Below the pieces are notes generated by a model. It searched no databases, was not told the DNA's origin, and saw only the letters and a program-made list of their open reading frames with translations. From Flaveria trinervia (Eukaryota > Streptophyta > Magnoliopsida > Asterales > Asteraceae), in contig CM046442.1 in the NCBI GenBank assembly GCA_025506515.1, positions 13,994,863 to 14,058,862 of the forward strand: 64,000 nt of DNA, written 5' to 3'. Both the position numbers and the translations under genes were made by a program. Shown here one piece after another: positions 46,943-59,610 of the stretch. Each line of letters begins with the position of its first letter. Position 1 is the stretch's first letter.

Positions 46943-49392
46943 TGTAACCCCCGAATTTCTATTTAAACGAAAGGGGAAGAAAAGTAAATAGAAAGAAGAG
47001 ATAATGAGCACAAGTGGAGGGGGATAAAGTGTACAAAGTACAAAACCTTTTATTTTAAAGGTTAAAGGGGCATGGTCACCCATTTCTTCTTCATTTTCTT
47101 CATTCGGCTGAAAAGAAGAAAGAAGAGAGAGAGCCCCGGTTCTAGAGAGAGAAAGGGGAAGAAGCAGCTGCAAAGGTAAGTGTTCTCTTCTATGAGCTCG
47201 GTATCAGCTGGGTTTCGAGTTCTTGACCGAAGTTCTTGGTTTTTAGTGTTTGTTTTCGGGATTCAAGAGCTGAATCGAAGGTGGGTCTCGAACGGGAAGA
47301 GTGTTGCTCAAAGGTTGCTCAAGGTGAGTTTCTAGAACCCTTCTTTTACTGATTTTCAACTTGTTTGGGGCTATTATGCATACTAAGTAAACATTTTGAA
47401 AGTAACCGTGGGTTTACAGCCTTATGTTTGAAATGATGATGTATGTATGTATGTTTTAGTGTTGATTATGGGGTTGTGATGATGTTTAGCATGCTTAGAT
47501 GCCCTTAGTATGTTAGATCTGTGTTTAGGTATGATTAGAATGTTAATTGGGTGATGTTGGTAACATAGAAAATATTTCAAAATGTTCTGATGAACATGAA
47601 CAGTGGTCCATGCGCCTAAGAGTGGGTCATGCGCCTAAACAGTGGCCCATGCGCCCAACATGTTGGCCATGCGTCTAAGTGTTGGACATGCGCCCAGAGG
47701 TGGTCCATGTGCCTAAACAGTGGCCCATGCGCCTAAGTGTTGGGCATGCTCCCAAGTGTTTTCCATGTGCCCAAGTGTTTGCCATGCGCTTAGATAGTGC
47801 CCATGCGCCCAGGGGTTGAAACGGCTAAGTGTTGGTGATGCGCCTGAACAGGTGCCATACGCTTGCATAGTGGCAAAGCGCCTGAACAAGGCAGAAGTGC
47901 CTAAATAGTGCCCATGCGCCCAGACTGTTTTACACTTAGAATTTTTATGCTCATGCACCTGGAAGGTCCCATGCGCCCAATTTGGGCTTAAGGTTTTCTA
48001 AGTGGTTTAAGGGGGTAAAATGGGGAGATAGGCCTGGTTATGATGTGATGGCTTATGTTTTATGTATGTATGATGTGCCTATATGGTGATGGTGTATGTT
48101 TATGATTATGTGTGTGTTTCTTATTATATATGTATGTCTTCCCTTGGCTTTGCGTTGAACGTTAATGAATATAATGAAAGTATTATGTAATGTAAAGTGA
48201 AAGATAATGTAAAGAGGAACGTAATGAATGAATGCATGCATGAATGAATGAATGAACGAATGAAAGGCTTGTAAGCATATGTATGAGGTGAGCGACTCTG
48301 TGTCGCAATAGACTCGAAAGAGGTCCTTGTCGCGTACCCCGGTACTGTGTCAGTCTTCGGACATGAGTCGGGGGTTTGTTTATCAGGCCCCGACACAGTA
48401 TCAGTCTTCTGACATGAGTCGGGGGTATTGCATATGAAAAAAGTGACGGATGATGAGATCCGTGTCGCGTACCCCGGTACTATGTCAGTCTTCGAACATG
48501 AGTCGGGGGTTTGTTATCAGGCCCCGGCACAGTATTAGTCTTCGGACATGAGTCGGGGGTATTGCATGAGACGAGATAATGAGGTGAGCGACTTTGTGTT
48601 GCAACAGATTCGGATAGAGTTCAATCCCTGTGATTGACTCATATGGGATCTTTGTCGCGTATCCCGGTGCTGTGTCAGTCTTCGGACATGAGTCGGGGCT
48701 TTGTGAGCAGGCCCCGGCACAGCATCAGCTTTCGAGCATGAGTCGGGGATATTGCACGAGACAAGATTCGAGTAATAAAGAGTAATGAGCAAAGAGAGGA
48801 ATGAACATTAATGAATAATCGTAATAATGTACTAAACAGGATCCTTGTCATTCGACTTCGGTAATCGTGGCTGAGTGTCACGAAGAGGGTAAAGTCTGAC
48901 CGGATCTAGAATGAGAAGTGAATGATAATGTAATACGTTGAATGAACGGAAGTTAATGAACGTGACGACGAAGATAATAATGATATTATCTGTATGTACG
49001 TATGATGTATGATCACGAACGGTTGTAAAGTATAGTATGATTTGAAATAAAGTAAAGGACGGTTTTGATGAAAGTAAAGTATGTTTTATTATGAAACTAG
49101 AACTCACTCAGCGTCCCTGACTTTTGTATGCATGATAGTTGGCAGGTATATGTTGATGATGAGGAGTTGCAGGCATGGATGCATAAGCTACTGGGAGCAT
49201 TTTGAGGCTGACATCCGTATTTTGACATGTCTTTGTATTTTGAGATGAAAACAAATGTTGTAAATGAATGAAATGACATGTTTTTAGTTATTAATGAATG
49301 TTTTAAATTCCTCTACAAAATAAATGTACGTTTTTAATGTTTTATGTGCAATGAATGACCAACTGTGAGGTGCCCAGGTACGGGGCCTTACA
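46943..49392 (+). repeat. 3' LTR of gypsy-2 (2450 bp)
   Basis: It aligns with 37028-39459 throughout, including both internal arrays (47600-47990 and 48320-48770), and ends GGGGCCTTACA before the GAGAG duplication. Confidence 0.95.
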
Positions 49393-49397
49393 GAGAG

Positions 49398-50411
49398 ATA
49401 GGAAAGGGGTAGACCTTCGGGTGGAAGGAGACGGACCAAGACTGAAACGTTTTCTCCGATGATGAAGAGGAAGAAGAAGAGGAAGAGCCTGAGCCGGAGG
49501 TGGCATGAGGCTGTAACTATGGGGCGTTTCAACGATGCAATCCCCTAACTTTTGACGGTAATGGCACTGCTGCTGCTGCTCACCGATGGGTGAGGGAAAT
49601 GGAAGCTGTTCTAAATATCTGCGAGTGTCAGGAAGATCAGAAGGTGAAGTTCGCCGCCCACTTGTTTGTGGATTCGGTTCTATGCTGGTGGGACAACATA
49701 GTCCAAGTTGAGGGTAGTCGAGCTATTGGAAGGATGAGATTGTCAGAGTTGAAAAGGTTGGTGATTGAGGAGTTTTGTCCTTACCGTGAGATGGATAAAG
49801 TTGAAAGAGAGTTCCTGCAGCTGGAGGTGGGAATAATGACGCATCAGCAGTACACACCAAATTCAATGAAATGGTACGGCTGGTGCCGGATCAGGTGACA
49901 CTCTTTCGCGAAATAAGAGGTATATTCAGCGCTTGCCGACGGATATCCGTAGTCATATGATCGTTGCCCGACCAAGCACGTTTAGGTTGGCAGTTGATTT
50001 GGCAGGGAGGTTGTATGATGAAAGAACTATGGTGGTGGTGGTGGCTGAAAATGGCAAGAAAGGTGATGTAGACCAGAACTGGAAGGGAAAAAGAACTAGG
50101 CGGGGTGGTGACCCGACGAATAATAAGCACGCATGGGGGGATGACCGTCGTATGGTCACACCTGGTGCGGGAGGAACAGATGTGGTAAATGCGGGATGGA
50201 GCATTCGGGAGAATGCAAAAGGGTACCAAACACTTGCTTCAAGGGTGGGAAGCCTAGACATGTGGGTAAAGAATGTAGGACTGTGAGATGTTATAATTGT
50301 GGAGAAATTGGCCACATAAGCAGGGACTGTAAGAAGCCAAGGGCGGAAGGTTCAGGAGTGAAGAGGACTAGAGGAGAAGGACAGAGGGTGAACGCAACGC
50401 CAACACGATGA
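49398..50411 (+). pseudogene. Gypsy-1 gag, 3' piece with zinc knuckles
   Basis: This continues the gene cut at 37022. Frames are broken, but it shows the gag domain (49590-49900: REMEAVLNICECQEDQ, LCWWDNI, FLQLEVG). It then shows remnants of ADIRSHM and AGRLYDER, and three zinc-knuckle boxes (50170-50335). In order these are CGKCGMEHSGEC, CFKGGKPRHVGKEC (second Cys changed to Gly) and CYNCGEIGHISRDC (intact). Confidence 0.88.
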
Positions 50412-51130
50412 TGCAGGAGGAGGCTAGGGCAGACCCCGGTGTTGTGTCAGTACATTTCTAGTAAATCAACCTTTAGTCTTGGTGTTAGTCAATTTTGGCG
50501 TTAGTAAAAGATTTATTCCTGCTGCATTCTGTGCTAAGATTGCCTGTTAGTAGTAAGGATATGGATACGTCATTCGATGTGGTCCTAGGAGTTGATTGTT
50601 TGGCGGACTACGAAGTAAACACTGTGTGCCGCAAAAGATGATATGGTTGACGGCGCCTGACGGGATCACGGTGACGGTTTAAGGTGATCGAGTCACGATG
50701 ATTCTGAAGGTGATTGCGATAGTGGTGGCGGGAAAGTGCATGAGGCGTGGACGTATTGCCTACTTGGCCGATGTAAGGTTTGTGGAGACATTGATATCCC
50801 AACTGTCAGATGTACCGAGACCCGAGTAAAGATTATTGGTGGCCGGGTATGAAGTGTGATATGATGGAGTATGGAGTAAATGCCTTACTTGTTTACAAGT
50901 GAAGGCCGAGCACCAAATTTCATATGGGAAGCATTGAGGTGATCGAGGCTACGACTGAGAAGCTCGAAAGGATTAAAGCCCTGATGAAGGTAGCCAGAGA
51001 TAGACAAGAAGTCGTATGTTGGTAAACGACGTAGACCAATTGAACTCCAGGTGAGAGACTGGAAAAGAGATGAGACAGTATTGCCCGCAATGGGTTAAGG
51101 AATAACAGGTTTCGGGGACGAAACCTATAT
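50412..51130 (+). pseudogene. Gypsy-1 pol scraps
   Basis: Short matches to gypsy-3 occur in order: protease start (50450-50620), an integrase zinc-finger piece (DYWWPGMKCDMMEY, about 50825-50866) and an integrase piece (IEATTEKLERIKALMK, about 50940-50990). At least two separate deletions removed RT, RNase H and the integrase core. Confidence 0.75.
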
Positions 51131-51144
51131 AAGCGGGGTGGACT
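51131..51144 (+). other. Polypurine tract of gypsy-1
   Basis: AAGCGGGGTGGACT directly precedes the 3' LTR; one C interrupts the usual purine run. Confidence 0.75.
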
Positions 51145-53514
51145 TGTAACACTCGGAAAATTTCTTTGAAGCCGACGAAGGAAGAAAAGAAATAAAGCCC
51201 AATGTCGAGTGACCAAACTCGCCAGAACGGGAAGAAATTTGGATGAGTGGGTGTATAAAAGGTGGAGGGCATCCCACACCCTCCCCATTCTTGCCAAAAC
51301 TCAGCCAAAGAAGAGAGAAAAGGAGAAAGAGGAGAAAAGCTTGGTTTGGGTTGATTCGAGCGTGGAAGTCGTCGTGTAGCGGGTCAAATCGAAGCTCTAC
51401 ACGACGGGATCGTTTATGTGAGTTCTAGGAACCATCTTTTACACATTTTTGAATGATTTTGGGGCTGGAACACATCAGAAAACCATTTTTCGGGTATTTA
51501 GGTGTAAACTCGTTTTCGTATGTATGTCTATGTGTATGATTCGTTTGGGGCTTGATTTCGGGCTTGGTTGCGCTTGAATGGTGTCGTGGTATGCTTCCCT
51601 AAGGTTTAGAATGGTTGATTTGAGCTTAAATGAGGTTTGGAAGAGTTTGGAAGTCGAACTTGGCGGCTGCAGTTCGGGATGAACTGCACTGTGCGCCCAG
51701 CTAGGGCTATGCGACTGGAGGTCCATGCGACTGAATGGCATGCGACTTGGGGCCATACGCATGAAAGAGGTGCGATTGAGGTTCATTCGTGCGACTGAGA
51801 GCCATACGCATGAAGGCTATGCGACTGAAGGAAATGCGGATGAGAGTCATGCGACTGAAGGAAATGCGGATGAAGGTCATGCGACTGGAGTCCATACGCA
51901 TGTGGGTCATGCGATTGAGGTTCATACGCATGAAAGGTGTGTGACTAAGGGCCATTCGCATGAAGGTCATGCGACTGGGGTCCATACTCTAGGATGTCAT
52001 GCGACTGAGGTTCATTCGCATGGGAAGTATGCGATTGGAGGCTATGCGACTGGAGGTCCATTCGCCTGAGTGTTCTCATATGCATGAAGATCATGCGACT
52101 AAGTAGGGTCCATACGCCCGAATGAACATAGTTAGTGTCTGACTTTCGGGAAAGTGCGGATGTAGACTCAGACCGTTGGGGTTGTAGATGAGGTGATGGG
52201 TCTGGATGACTTAAGATGATGAATGATGATGAGTTGATGATGAGGATGGTGTGATGTGTGATGATGTGTGATTCCATATGGTTGTATGTTGTGGTGATGC
52301 GCATGTTTCGTGTGATGCTTGATGTCATGTGATTGTGATGTTGTATGTTTGTGCATGATGTATGTTATTGGTGTGTGATGTGCTCTGTGTGATTGATGTT
52401 GTATGTTGTTATGTTCCTTTTTATTATGTATGATTGTCTTCATGTGGTTTTGTGTTGAACATTAATGAATGTAATGAAAGTATTATATAATGTAAAGTGG
52501 AAGATAATGAAAAGAGGAACGTAATGAATGAGTGCAAGCATGAACGAAGGAATGAGAGCATGGATGGCTTGCAAGGGTAAGGAAGGAGGTTCACAACTCA
52601 TTGCGAGTTGTTAGCTCAACTGTGTGTGTATTTATAGCATGCGATCTTGGCTAACTCATAAGGGGACATAGACACAGTAGGGAGTTCAATTTTGGTAACT
52701 GCTCTGATACATGCGATGTGGTATTTACTGTGTGCTATGTAGCGTGCGATTTTGGCTACCTCATGTGGATTATGTAGCGTGCGATTTTGGCTAACCCATG
52801 AGATGGCATGCGATTCTGGCTACACCCCAAGAGTTCTCACACACAGGGGGAGTCGGTCTTGGTGACCACTCCGTTGGTGCGATTTGTGTGATATGTACGA
52901 TGGATAACATGAGGGACTATAGACATAGTGGGAGTTTAGTTTTGGTAACTGCTCCGATACGTGCAATGTGGTATTTACTATGTGCTATGTAGCGTGTGAT
53001 CTCGGCTACCTCATGTGTGCGATTTGTGCGATATGTACTTTGGATACGATGATGTGAAGGTGTGATTTGTGCAAAAAGTGCGATATGTATGAAATGGACG
53101 AAACGAATGAAGCGAATGATAGTGTAACGAACGTAATGGAGGATAATAATTATATTATCTGTATGTATGTATGTTGTGTGATCACGTACGAAAGTAATGA
53201 ATGGTTTTAGAAAGGAGGAAAAGTATGTTTTATATTATAAAACTAGAACTCACTTAGCAACGTTGCTGATGATGGCACAGGGTGACTACTCAGCTCTTTT
53301 GGGATGGCATCCATTGTTATAATGGTTTTGTAATGAAATGTAAAAATGATATTGTGTAATGAACAGTTATAGTATTTTAGAAAAGCACTTTGATGAAATG
53401 AAAATGTTGGTTTTAATGTTTCCGCTGCAACACTTTTACGTAAGATAAATGCAAATATATGTTTTATATGCGATGATCGACCAACTGTAAGCGTCCCGGA
53501 AACGGGGCCTTATA
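51145..53514 (+). repeat. 3' LTR of gypsy-1 (2370 bp)
   Basis: It aligns with 34000-36415 from TGTAACACTCGG to a mutated end (CCTTATA instead of CCTTACA). It lacks about 35 bp present in the 5' copy near 36125-36165. Confidence 0.93.
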
Positions 53515-53519
53515 TAAAG

Positions 53520-54602
53520 CCACGGGAAAATAATCACATATATCAAGGAACATCATCATACACAGTCAACATCATCATATAGGACACCATCATACATACA
53601 TAACATACATCATCATCATGCATAAACATACAACATCATACATCCACATCATGCCCATCATAACGCCTATGACCTCAAAAGTCAACTTACATGAACCCCC
53701 GGGAATCTCCCACGTCAAAGCCTACCTCTACGCATCTCCCCGAAAGTCAGAAAGTTAAACTACGTTCTTTCGGGCACATAAGCCCTACTTGGGCGTATGG
53801 GCACCCTTCAGTCGCATGGCCTCCCAGGCGACTGAACACAATGCGGATGAATACCAGGCGAATGGACCCTATGCGGATGGATCCTACGCGAATGGACCTA
53901 ATACGGATGGATCCTAGACGAATGGACCTTAGTTGCATGACCCCCATGCGAATGAACCTCAGTCGCACGACTCACAAGTGTATGGACTCCAGTCGCACGA
54001 CTCGCATGCGAATGAACCTCAGTCGCATGCCATTCGGTCGCATATCCCTAGCTGATGCAGAATGCAGTTCATCCCAAACCCAATCTGCACTTTTCAGCCT
54101 CCAAACCCTCTCAATCCTGTTCTAATCCCAAATCAACCATCCTAAACCTTAGGAATACATACCACAACACCATTCAAGCACACACAAGCCCGAAAACAAA
54201 CCCCACTCGCATCACACACAAACACATACATACGGGTTCAACACACACATTTCAAAAACGGGTTTTACTATGTGTTCCAGCCCCAAATCAATTGAAATCT
54301 TGTAAAAGAGGGGTCCTAGAACTCACACAAACAACTCGGTCGAGTAGAGCTTCAATCCAACCCGCTACACCCCAACTTTCACGCTCGAATCCACGAAAAC
54401 CGAAGCTTGAAACCTCTTTTCTCCTTCTCTTCTCTCTTTGGCCGAATTTTGTGAGTGCGGGGGAGGGTGTGGGCTGCCTTCCCCCTCTTATACTCCCACT
54501 CACTCCAATTTTTTTTCATTTTTGGCAAGTTTGGTCCCTCGACTTTGGAATTTATTTCTTTCTTTCTTTTGTCGGCTTCAAAGAAAATAACCGGGTGTTA
54601 CA
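53520..54602 (-). repeat. Gypsy-3 3' LTR, inner piece
   Basis: It continues the LTR interrupted by gypsy-1 and matches 60495-61614 in the right LTR. A minus-strand TATA-like box (TATAAGAGG) lies at about 54485-54493. An array of CAGTCGCACGACTC and CATGCGAATGAACC words lies at 53800-54060. Confidence 0.92.
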
Positions 54603-54618
54603 AGTCCACCCCCCTTAA
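54603..54618 (-). other. Polypurine tract of gypsy-3
   Basis: On the minus strand TAAGGGGGGTGGACT precedes the LTR start. Confidence 0.85.
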
Positions 54619-54641
54619 ATAGGTTTCGTCCCCGAAACCTG

Positions 54642-57600
54642 TTATTCCTTGAACAGACATGGGTAATGCTGTCTCATATCTTCTTCAGTCTCCCACATAG
54701 ACTCAGATCCCTTCATGTGGTTCCACTGTACACGCACAACTGGAACCACTTTATTCCTCAACCTCTTCTCTTTTCGATCAATGATCGCCACCGGTTGCTC
54801 TACATAATTGAGCCGTTCATCTACCTCGATATCCTCTAGTGGTACAATCATATCCTCATCTGCTAGACACTTTATCAGATGAGATACATGGAATGTCGGG
54901 TGAATTCCACTTAATTCATCTAGTAACTCCAATCTATAAGCCACCTCTCTTACTCTAGCAATGATTCGGAAAGGCCCTATGTATCTGGGGCTCAATTTGC
55001 CCCACTTTTGGAACCGAATGATGCCCTTCCAAGGTGAGACATTCAACATGACCCTGTCACCCATCTGGAACTCAATCGGTCTGCGTCGTTTATCAGCATA
55101 CGACTTCTGTCTATTTTTGGCTGCCTTCATGAAGGCCTTGATCTTTTCAAGCTTCTCAGTCGTAGCCTCGATTACCTTGACGCTTCCTAATTTTTTCTGA
55201 CCAATATCACCCCAACACACGGGTGTTCGACATCTTCTACTGTATAACATCTCATAAGGGGGCATACCAATGCTGGCATGATAACTATTGTTATATGAGA
55301 ACTTAGCTAACGGTAAGTGGTCATCCTAACATCCTCCAAAATCGATAAAACATACCCGAAGCATATCCTCTAATGTCTAAATGGTCCTTTCTGACTGACC
55401 ATCCGTTCGGGGATGATAAGTCGTGCTAATATGTAACCTCGTCCCCATCGCATCATGGAATTTCTTCCAAAATTTATATGTAAATCGGGTGTCACGATCA
55501 GACACAATAGACACCGGCATACTATGACGAGTTACAATCTCCTTAATGAAAAGATCCGCCAACCTCTCGGATGAATATGTCTCCCGGATTGGTAGGAAGT
55601 GAGCACTCTTCGTCAAACGGTCAACAATCACCCATATAGCATCATACCCTTTCAGAGTACGTGGTAGCTTCGTAATGAAATCCAAGGTGATGTGCTCCCA
55701 CTTCCATTCCAGTATATCCAAAGGTTGGATCTTCCCATATGGCTTCTGATGCTCGTCCTTCATTTGTAGACAAGTAAGACATTTACTCACATACTCCACC
55801 ACATCGCACTTCATACCCGTCCACCAATAATCTTTCTTTATGTCTTGGTACATCTTTGTAGCACCGGGATGAATAGAGTATCGAGTTTTATGATCTTCGT
55901 CCATAATCTTCATGCGTAGATCCCCAAAACGAGGAATCCATATCCGTCTGAATCGGGTTCTAACACCGAGTGTGTTTTCACCCAATTCCGCAACCAGACC
56001 TCTCATTCTTTTGGAGTTAAGATGATCTTCTTTCAATGCCTCATCTTGAAACTCTTTGACTTGCTTCATCACATCAGAGGTCATGATCAACTAGTAAGCT
56101 CTCACCCGAATCGATTCGGGTCTCTCTTTTCTGCTAAGGGCGTCCGCCACCACGTGGCTTTGCCCGGATGGTAATGGATCTCACAATCATAATCCTTTAT
56201 GAGCTCCAACCATTACCTCTACCTCATGTTCAGGTCCTTCTGCTCGAAGAAGTACTTCAAGCTCTTATGGGCAGTGAATATGGTGTACTTCGTCCCGTAA
56301 AGATAGTGCCTCCAAATCTTTAACGCAAAGACCACGACTGCTAGCTCCAAGTCATGAGTAGGATAATTGACCTCATGAACCTTCAACTATCGGGATACAT
56401 AGGCTATAACCTTCCCTCTCTGCATTAACACACATCCCAACCCCGAGTACGAAGCATCAGATAAACCACCAGATCTTCACTTCCATCAGGTAATGACAGA
56501 ACAAGAGCTTGAGTCAATCTCGCTTTCAATTCCTCGAATGCCTTCTCTTGAGCATGACCCCACACGAACTTCACATCTTTCCGGGTCAACTTGGTTAGTG
56601 GAGAAGCGATCTTAGAGAAGTCTTGAATGAATCTTCTGTAATAACCCGCCAAACCCAGGAAACTACGAATCTCAGATGGCGTCTTTGGAGACTTCCACTG
56701 CATCACCGCCTCCACTTTTTCATGGTCCATCATAATCCCCTCAGGATTCACCACGTGACCCAAGAAATGAACTTCGCGCAACCAAAATGCGCACTTGGAG
56801 AACTTGGCGTACAACTTCTCCTTTCTCAACGTCTCCAAAACCTCCCGAATGTGCCCGGCATGCTCTATCTCGCTCTTTGAATAAATCAGGATATCATCAA
56901 TTAACACAATCACTGATTTATCCAACATCGATCGACACACTCGATTCATCAGATCCATAAAAGCAGCTGGCGCATTGGTCAAGCCAAAAGACATGACAAG
57001 AAAATCGTAATGACCATAACACGTGCGAAAAGCTGTTTTAGGGATATCCTGCTCCTTCACTTTCAACTGATGGTAACCAGATCGAAGGTCTATCCTTGAA
57101 AACCAACTGGCACCTTGAAGCTGATCAAACAAGTCATCAATTCTTGGTAAGGGGTAGCGGTTCTTTATCGTCAACTTATTCAGCTCACGGTAGTCAATAC
57201 ACATCCTCATACTACTGTCTTTCTTCTTCACGAATAATACCGGAGCACCCCAAGGAGAGATACTCGGTCTAATAAACCCCTTATCAAGCAGCTCTCACAA
57301 CTGCTCCATCAACTCTTTCATCTCAGTCGGAGCCAACTGATACGGTGCTCTGGCAACAGATTGGGCATCCGGTATCAAGTAAATCTGGAACTCTATCTCA
57401 TGGTCAGGTGGCACTCCTGGTAAGTCTTCTAGGAACACGTCTGGAAAGTCACACACAACCAGTACATCAGACAGTTTTGGTGTTGGCGTTTCTACATCCT
57501 TCACATAAGCCAAGTAGGCGTTACATCCACGCCTCATACACTTTCCCGCCACCGCCATCGAAATCACTTTCGGGATCATCGTGATCTGATCCCCATAAAC

Positions 57601-57989
57601 TGTCACCTTACTCCCGTCAGCACTGTTAGTCGAATCATCTTCTTTCGACACATAATGTTAGCCTCGTAATCCGCTACCTAATCCATCCTAAGAACCACAT
57701 CGAAACCACCTAAGGTCATTACCCATTGTCTAACCGGAAACTTATGACCTTCTAATTCCACATCACAGTCTTCTATCATCTCAGAAATCCTAGTAGACTT
57801 ACCTATGTTAGTTTCTACGTCAAAGGGCGCATCAACACTCCTACTATTAACAGGCAGTTTAGCACAGAAAGCAGCAGAAATAAAACTTTTACTGGCACCA
57901 GAATCAAATAACACGAAGGCTAAAGTTTGGTTTACTAGAAACGTACCTGACACGGCATCAGGGTCCGTTCTAGCTTCCTCCTGTGTCAT
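54642..57989 (-). pseudogene. Gypsy-3 pol: protease, RT, RNase H, integrase, chromodomain-like tail
   Basis: Reading leftward, the aspartic protease (57989-57678) keeps LFDSGASKSFIS and is followed by a stop where a Trp is expected. A linker ends at a stop near 57295. RT (57231-56425) has RMCIDYRELNKLT, RIDLRSGYHQ, SFGLTNAPAAFMDLMN and LIDDILIYS, the Ty3-type catalytic pair. RNase H (56425-56095) is badly broken. Integrase (56090-54642) has an HHCC zinc finger (HPGATKMYQ...CLTC) and a DDE core (LDFIT, SDRDTRF, QSERT), with stops near 55377 and 55324. Its end, with VPVVRVQWNHMKG and WETEEDM, is chromodomain-like. About five in-frame stops separate it from an active copy. Confidence 0.93.
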
Positions 57990-57998
57990 TGTAAATGC

Positions 57999-59261
57999 TC
58001 AGGCGCTCGCCCTTGGTCCTTCACCTCCAGCCTTCTTCACCCTGGAACCCTCAGCCCTCAGCTTCTTACAGTCTCTACTCATGTGACCACTTTCCCCACA
58101 GTTGAAACACCTCATAGCCCCATAATCTATAGCCATATGACCAGGCTTCCCGCACTTGAAACAAATTTTTGATCCCCGTTTGCATTCCCTCGAATGCTCC
58201 TTCCCGCATTTGCCACACCTCTTCAACCCCGTACCTGGTGTGGCCACACGATGATCATCCACCCGTGCTTTCTTGTTACTCGTCGAGGCACCCCCCCGAC
58301 CAAACCTCTTCCCATTCTAACTTCGATCACCACCACCCTTCTTGCTTGCCTCAGCCACCACCACCTCTCGCTCATCGTACAATCTTCCTGCCAAATCAAC
58401 CGCCGACCTAAACGTGCTCGGTCGGGCAGCAATCATGTGCCTACGGATATCCGCCGATAGGCCCTGGGTATACCTCTTGATTTTTCGTGATAAGGGTGTC
58501 ACTTGGTCTGGAACAAGACGTGCCATCTCATTGAACTTGGTGGTGTACTGCTGATGGGTCATTGTCCCTGCCTCCAACTACAGGAATTACCTTTCCACCT
58601 TATCGATTTCCTTGTGAGGACAGAACTCCTCAATCACCACCTTCTTCAGCTCCGACCATCTCATCCTACCAATTTCCCGACTATCCTCGGCATGGACTAT
58701 ATTGTCCCACCAACACAGAGTCGAGTCCACAAAAGAGTGGGCAGCAAACTTCACTTTCTGATCCTTCCGGCACTCACTGATATTCAAAACAACTTCCAAT
58801 TCTCTCACCCACCGATGAGCAGCAGCAGCAGCAGTGCCGTTACCATCAAAAGTAGGGGGCTTGCATCGTTGGAACACCCCGTAGTTACAGCCTCGTGCCG
58901 CCTCCGGCGCAAGCTCTTCTTCTTCCTCTTCTTCTTCGTTATCAGACAGAACCGTCTCAGTCTCGGGCTGTCTTCTTTCATCCATAGGTCTACTTCTTTC
59001 CTTCCTTTCTCCTTCTCTCATAGCCATAATAACTTCAATCACCACAGACGGTAAGATTGTTTGCATGACCTGATGCACCTCTTCGACAACAGCCTCCTTC
59101 ACTAAGGCCCTTAAGTTTGCACTCTCATCACCGCCCTCCGGATGAGGGGTCTTTGGTTCCTCTTGAACCACCTTTTCAACTCTGGGTCATCCTTTTTTGG
59201 GTCATGGTTCTGCACCATGACCTCCACCTTGTGAAGCTTTCAAAGATCTACCACCGGCCAT
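57999..59261 (-). pseudogene. Gypsy-3 gag with three zinc knuckles
   Basis: The minus-strand ATG at 59261 begins MAGGRSLKASQGGG; stops follow near 59200 and 59185. The main domain (59171-58317) shows RCKPPTFDGNG, HRWVRELEVVLNI, LCWWDNI and QYTTKFNEMARLV, with one stop near 58580. The nucleocapsid part (58262-57999) has CGKCGKEHSREC, CFKCGKPGHMAIDY (last Cys lost) and CFNCGESGHMSRDC. A stop separates gag from pol near 57999. It is the least damaged gag in the window. Confidence 0.93.
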
Positions 59262-59594
59262 CCACACACACACTGAAAGATTCAAACACTAACATGGTCA
59301 TTCAAGGGAACAACTTAGTTTATGTCAAGTATAGTAAGTCTCTAATTACAGTGGCCAGTTGTGATTAACCACTTACTTTACTCTTCATACCCCGAGCATT
59401 ACCTATCCTGACTACATCAGTATCTAAATCTACATACACATATAACCACATAACATGCGCAGATGATACCGGTTAACATTACGAAAATACATGATGGCAC
59501 ACAATTATTTAGACTGGCATCCCTTCCCTTCCCATCCTATTTTCAATTTAAGTTAAGGTTTATTTTAAAATTTTACCCATTTCACTTAAACTTT
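59262..59594 (-). other. Gypsy-3 leader
   Basis: This non-coding leader lies between primer site and gag and is colinear with the leaders of gypsy-1 (36433-36761) and gypsy-2. Confidence 0.75.
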
Positions 59595-59610
59595 GGCTCT
59601 AATACCAACT
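59595..59610 (-). other. Primer-binding site of gypsy-3
   Basis: The minus strand reads AGTTGGTATTAGAGCC, one base off the tRNA-Met complement, directly inside the 5' LTR. Confidence 0.88.

Larger units (their letters stand above)
37028..49392 (+). mobile_element. Gypsy-2: pol-deleted Ty3/gypsy element inside gypsy-1 gag
   Basis: LTRs at 37028-39459 and 46943-49392 are flanked by the direct repeat GAGAG (37023-37027 and 49393-49397). Its own length is about 7.4 kb. The LTR differs from gypsy-1/3 at its start (TGTAACACCCCGAATTTC) but keeps related blocks, such as an ATGAAAAGAGGAACG-like stretch. The internal region is gag plus the integrase/chromodomain end, with RT deleted. An Athila-like element interrupts the leader. 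Confidence 0.95.
34000..53514 (+). mobile_element. Gypsy-1: pol-deleted Ty3/gypsy element
   Basis: LTRs at 34000-36415 and 51145-53514 are flanked by the direct repeat TAAAG (33995-33999 and 53515-53519). Its own length is about 7.1 kb. It inserted into the LTR of gypsy-3, which belongs to the same LTR family. It retains gag, zinc knuckles, fragments of protease and a scrap of integrase. Nearly all of RT and RNase H is missing, so it could only have moved with enzymes supplied in trans. Confidence 0.94.

Noticed and set aside
53691..54618. Plus-strand frames rich in Met-Asp-Arg and Asn-Pro-Lys in the gypsy-3 LTR
   Set aside because: These are shadows of the LTR array and of non-coding U3 sequence; the element runs on the opposite strand.
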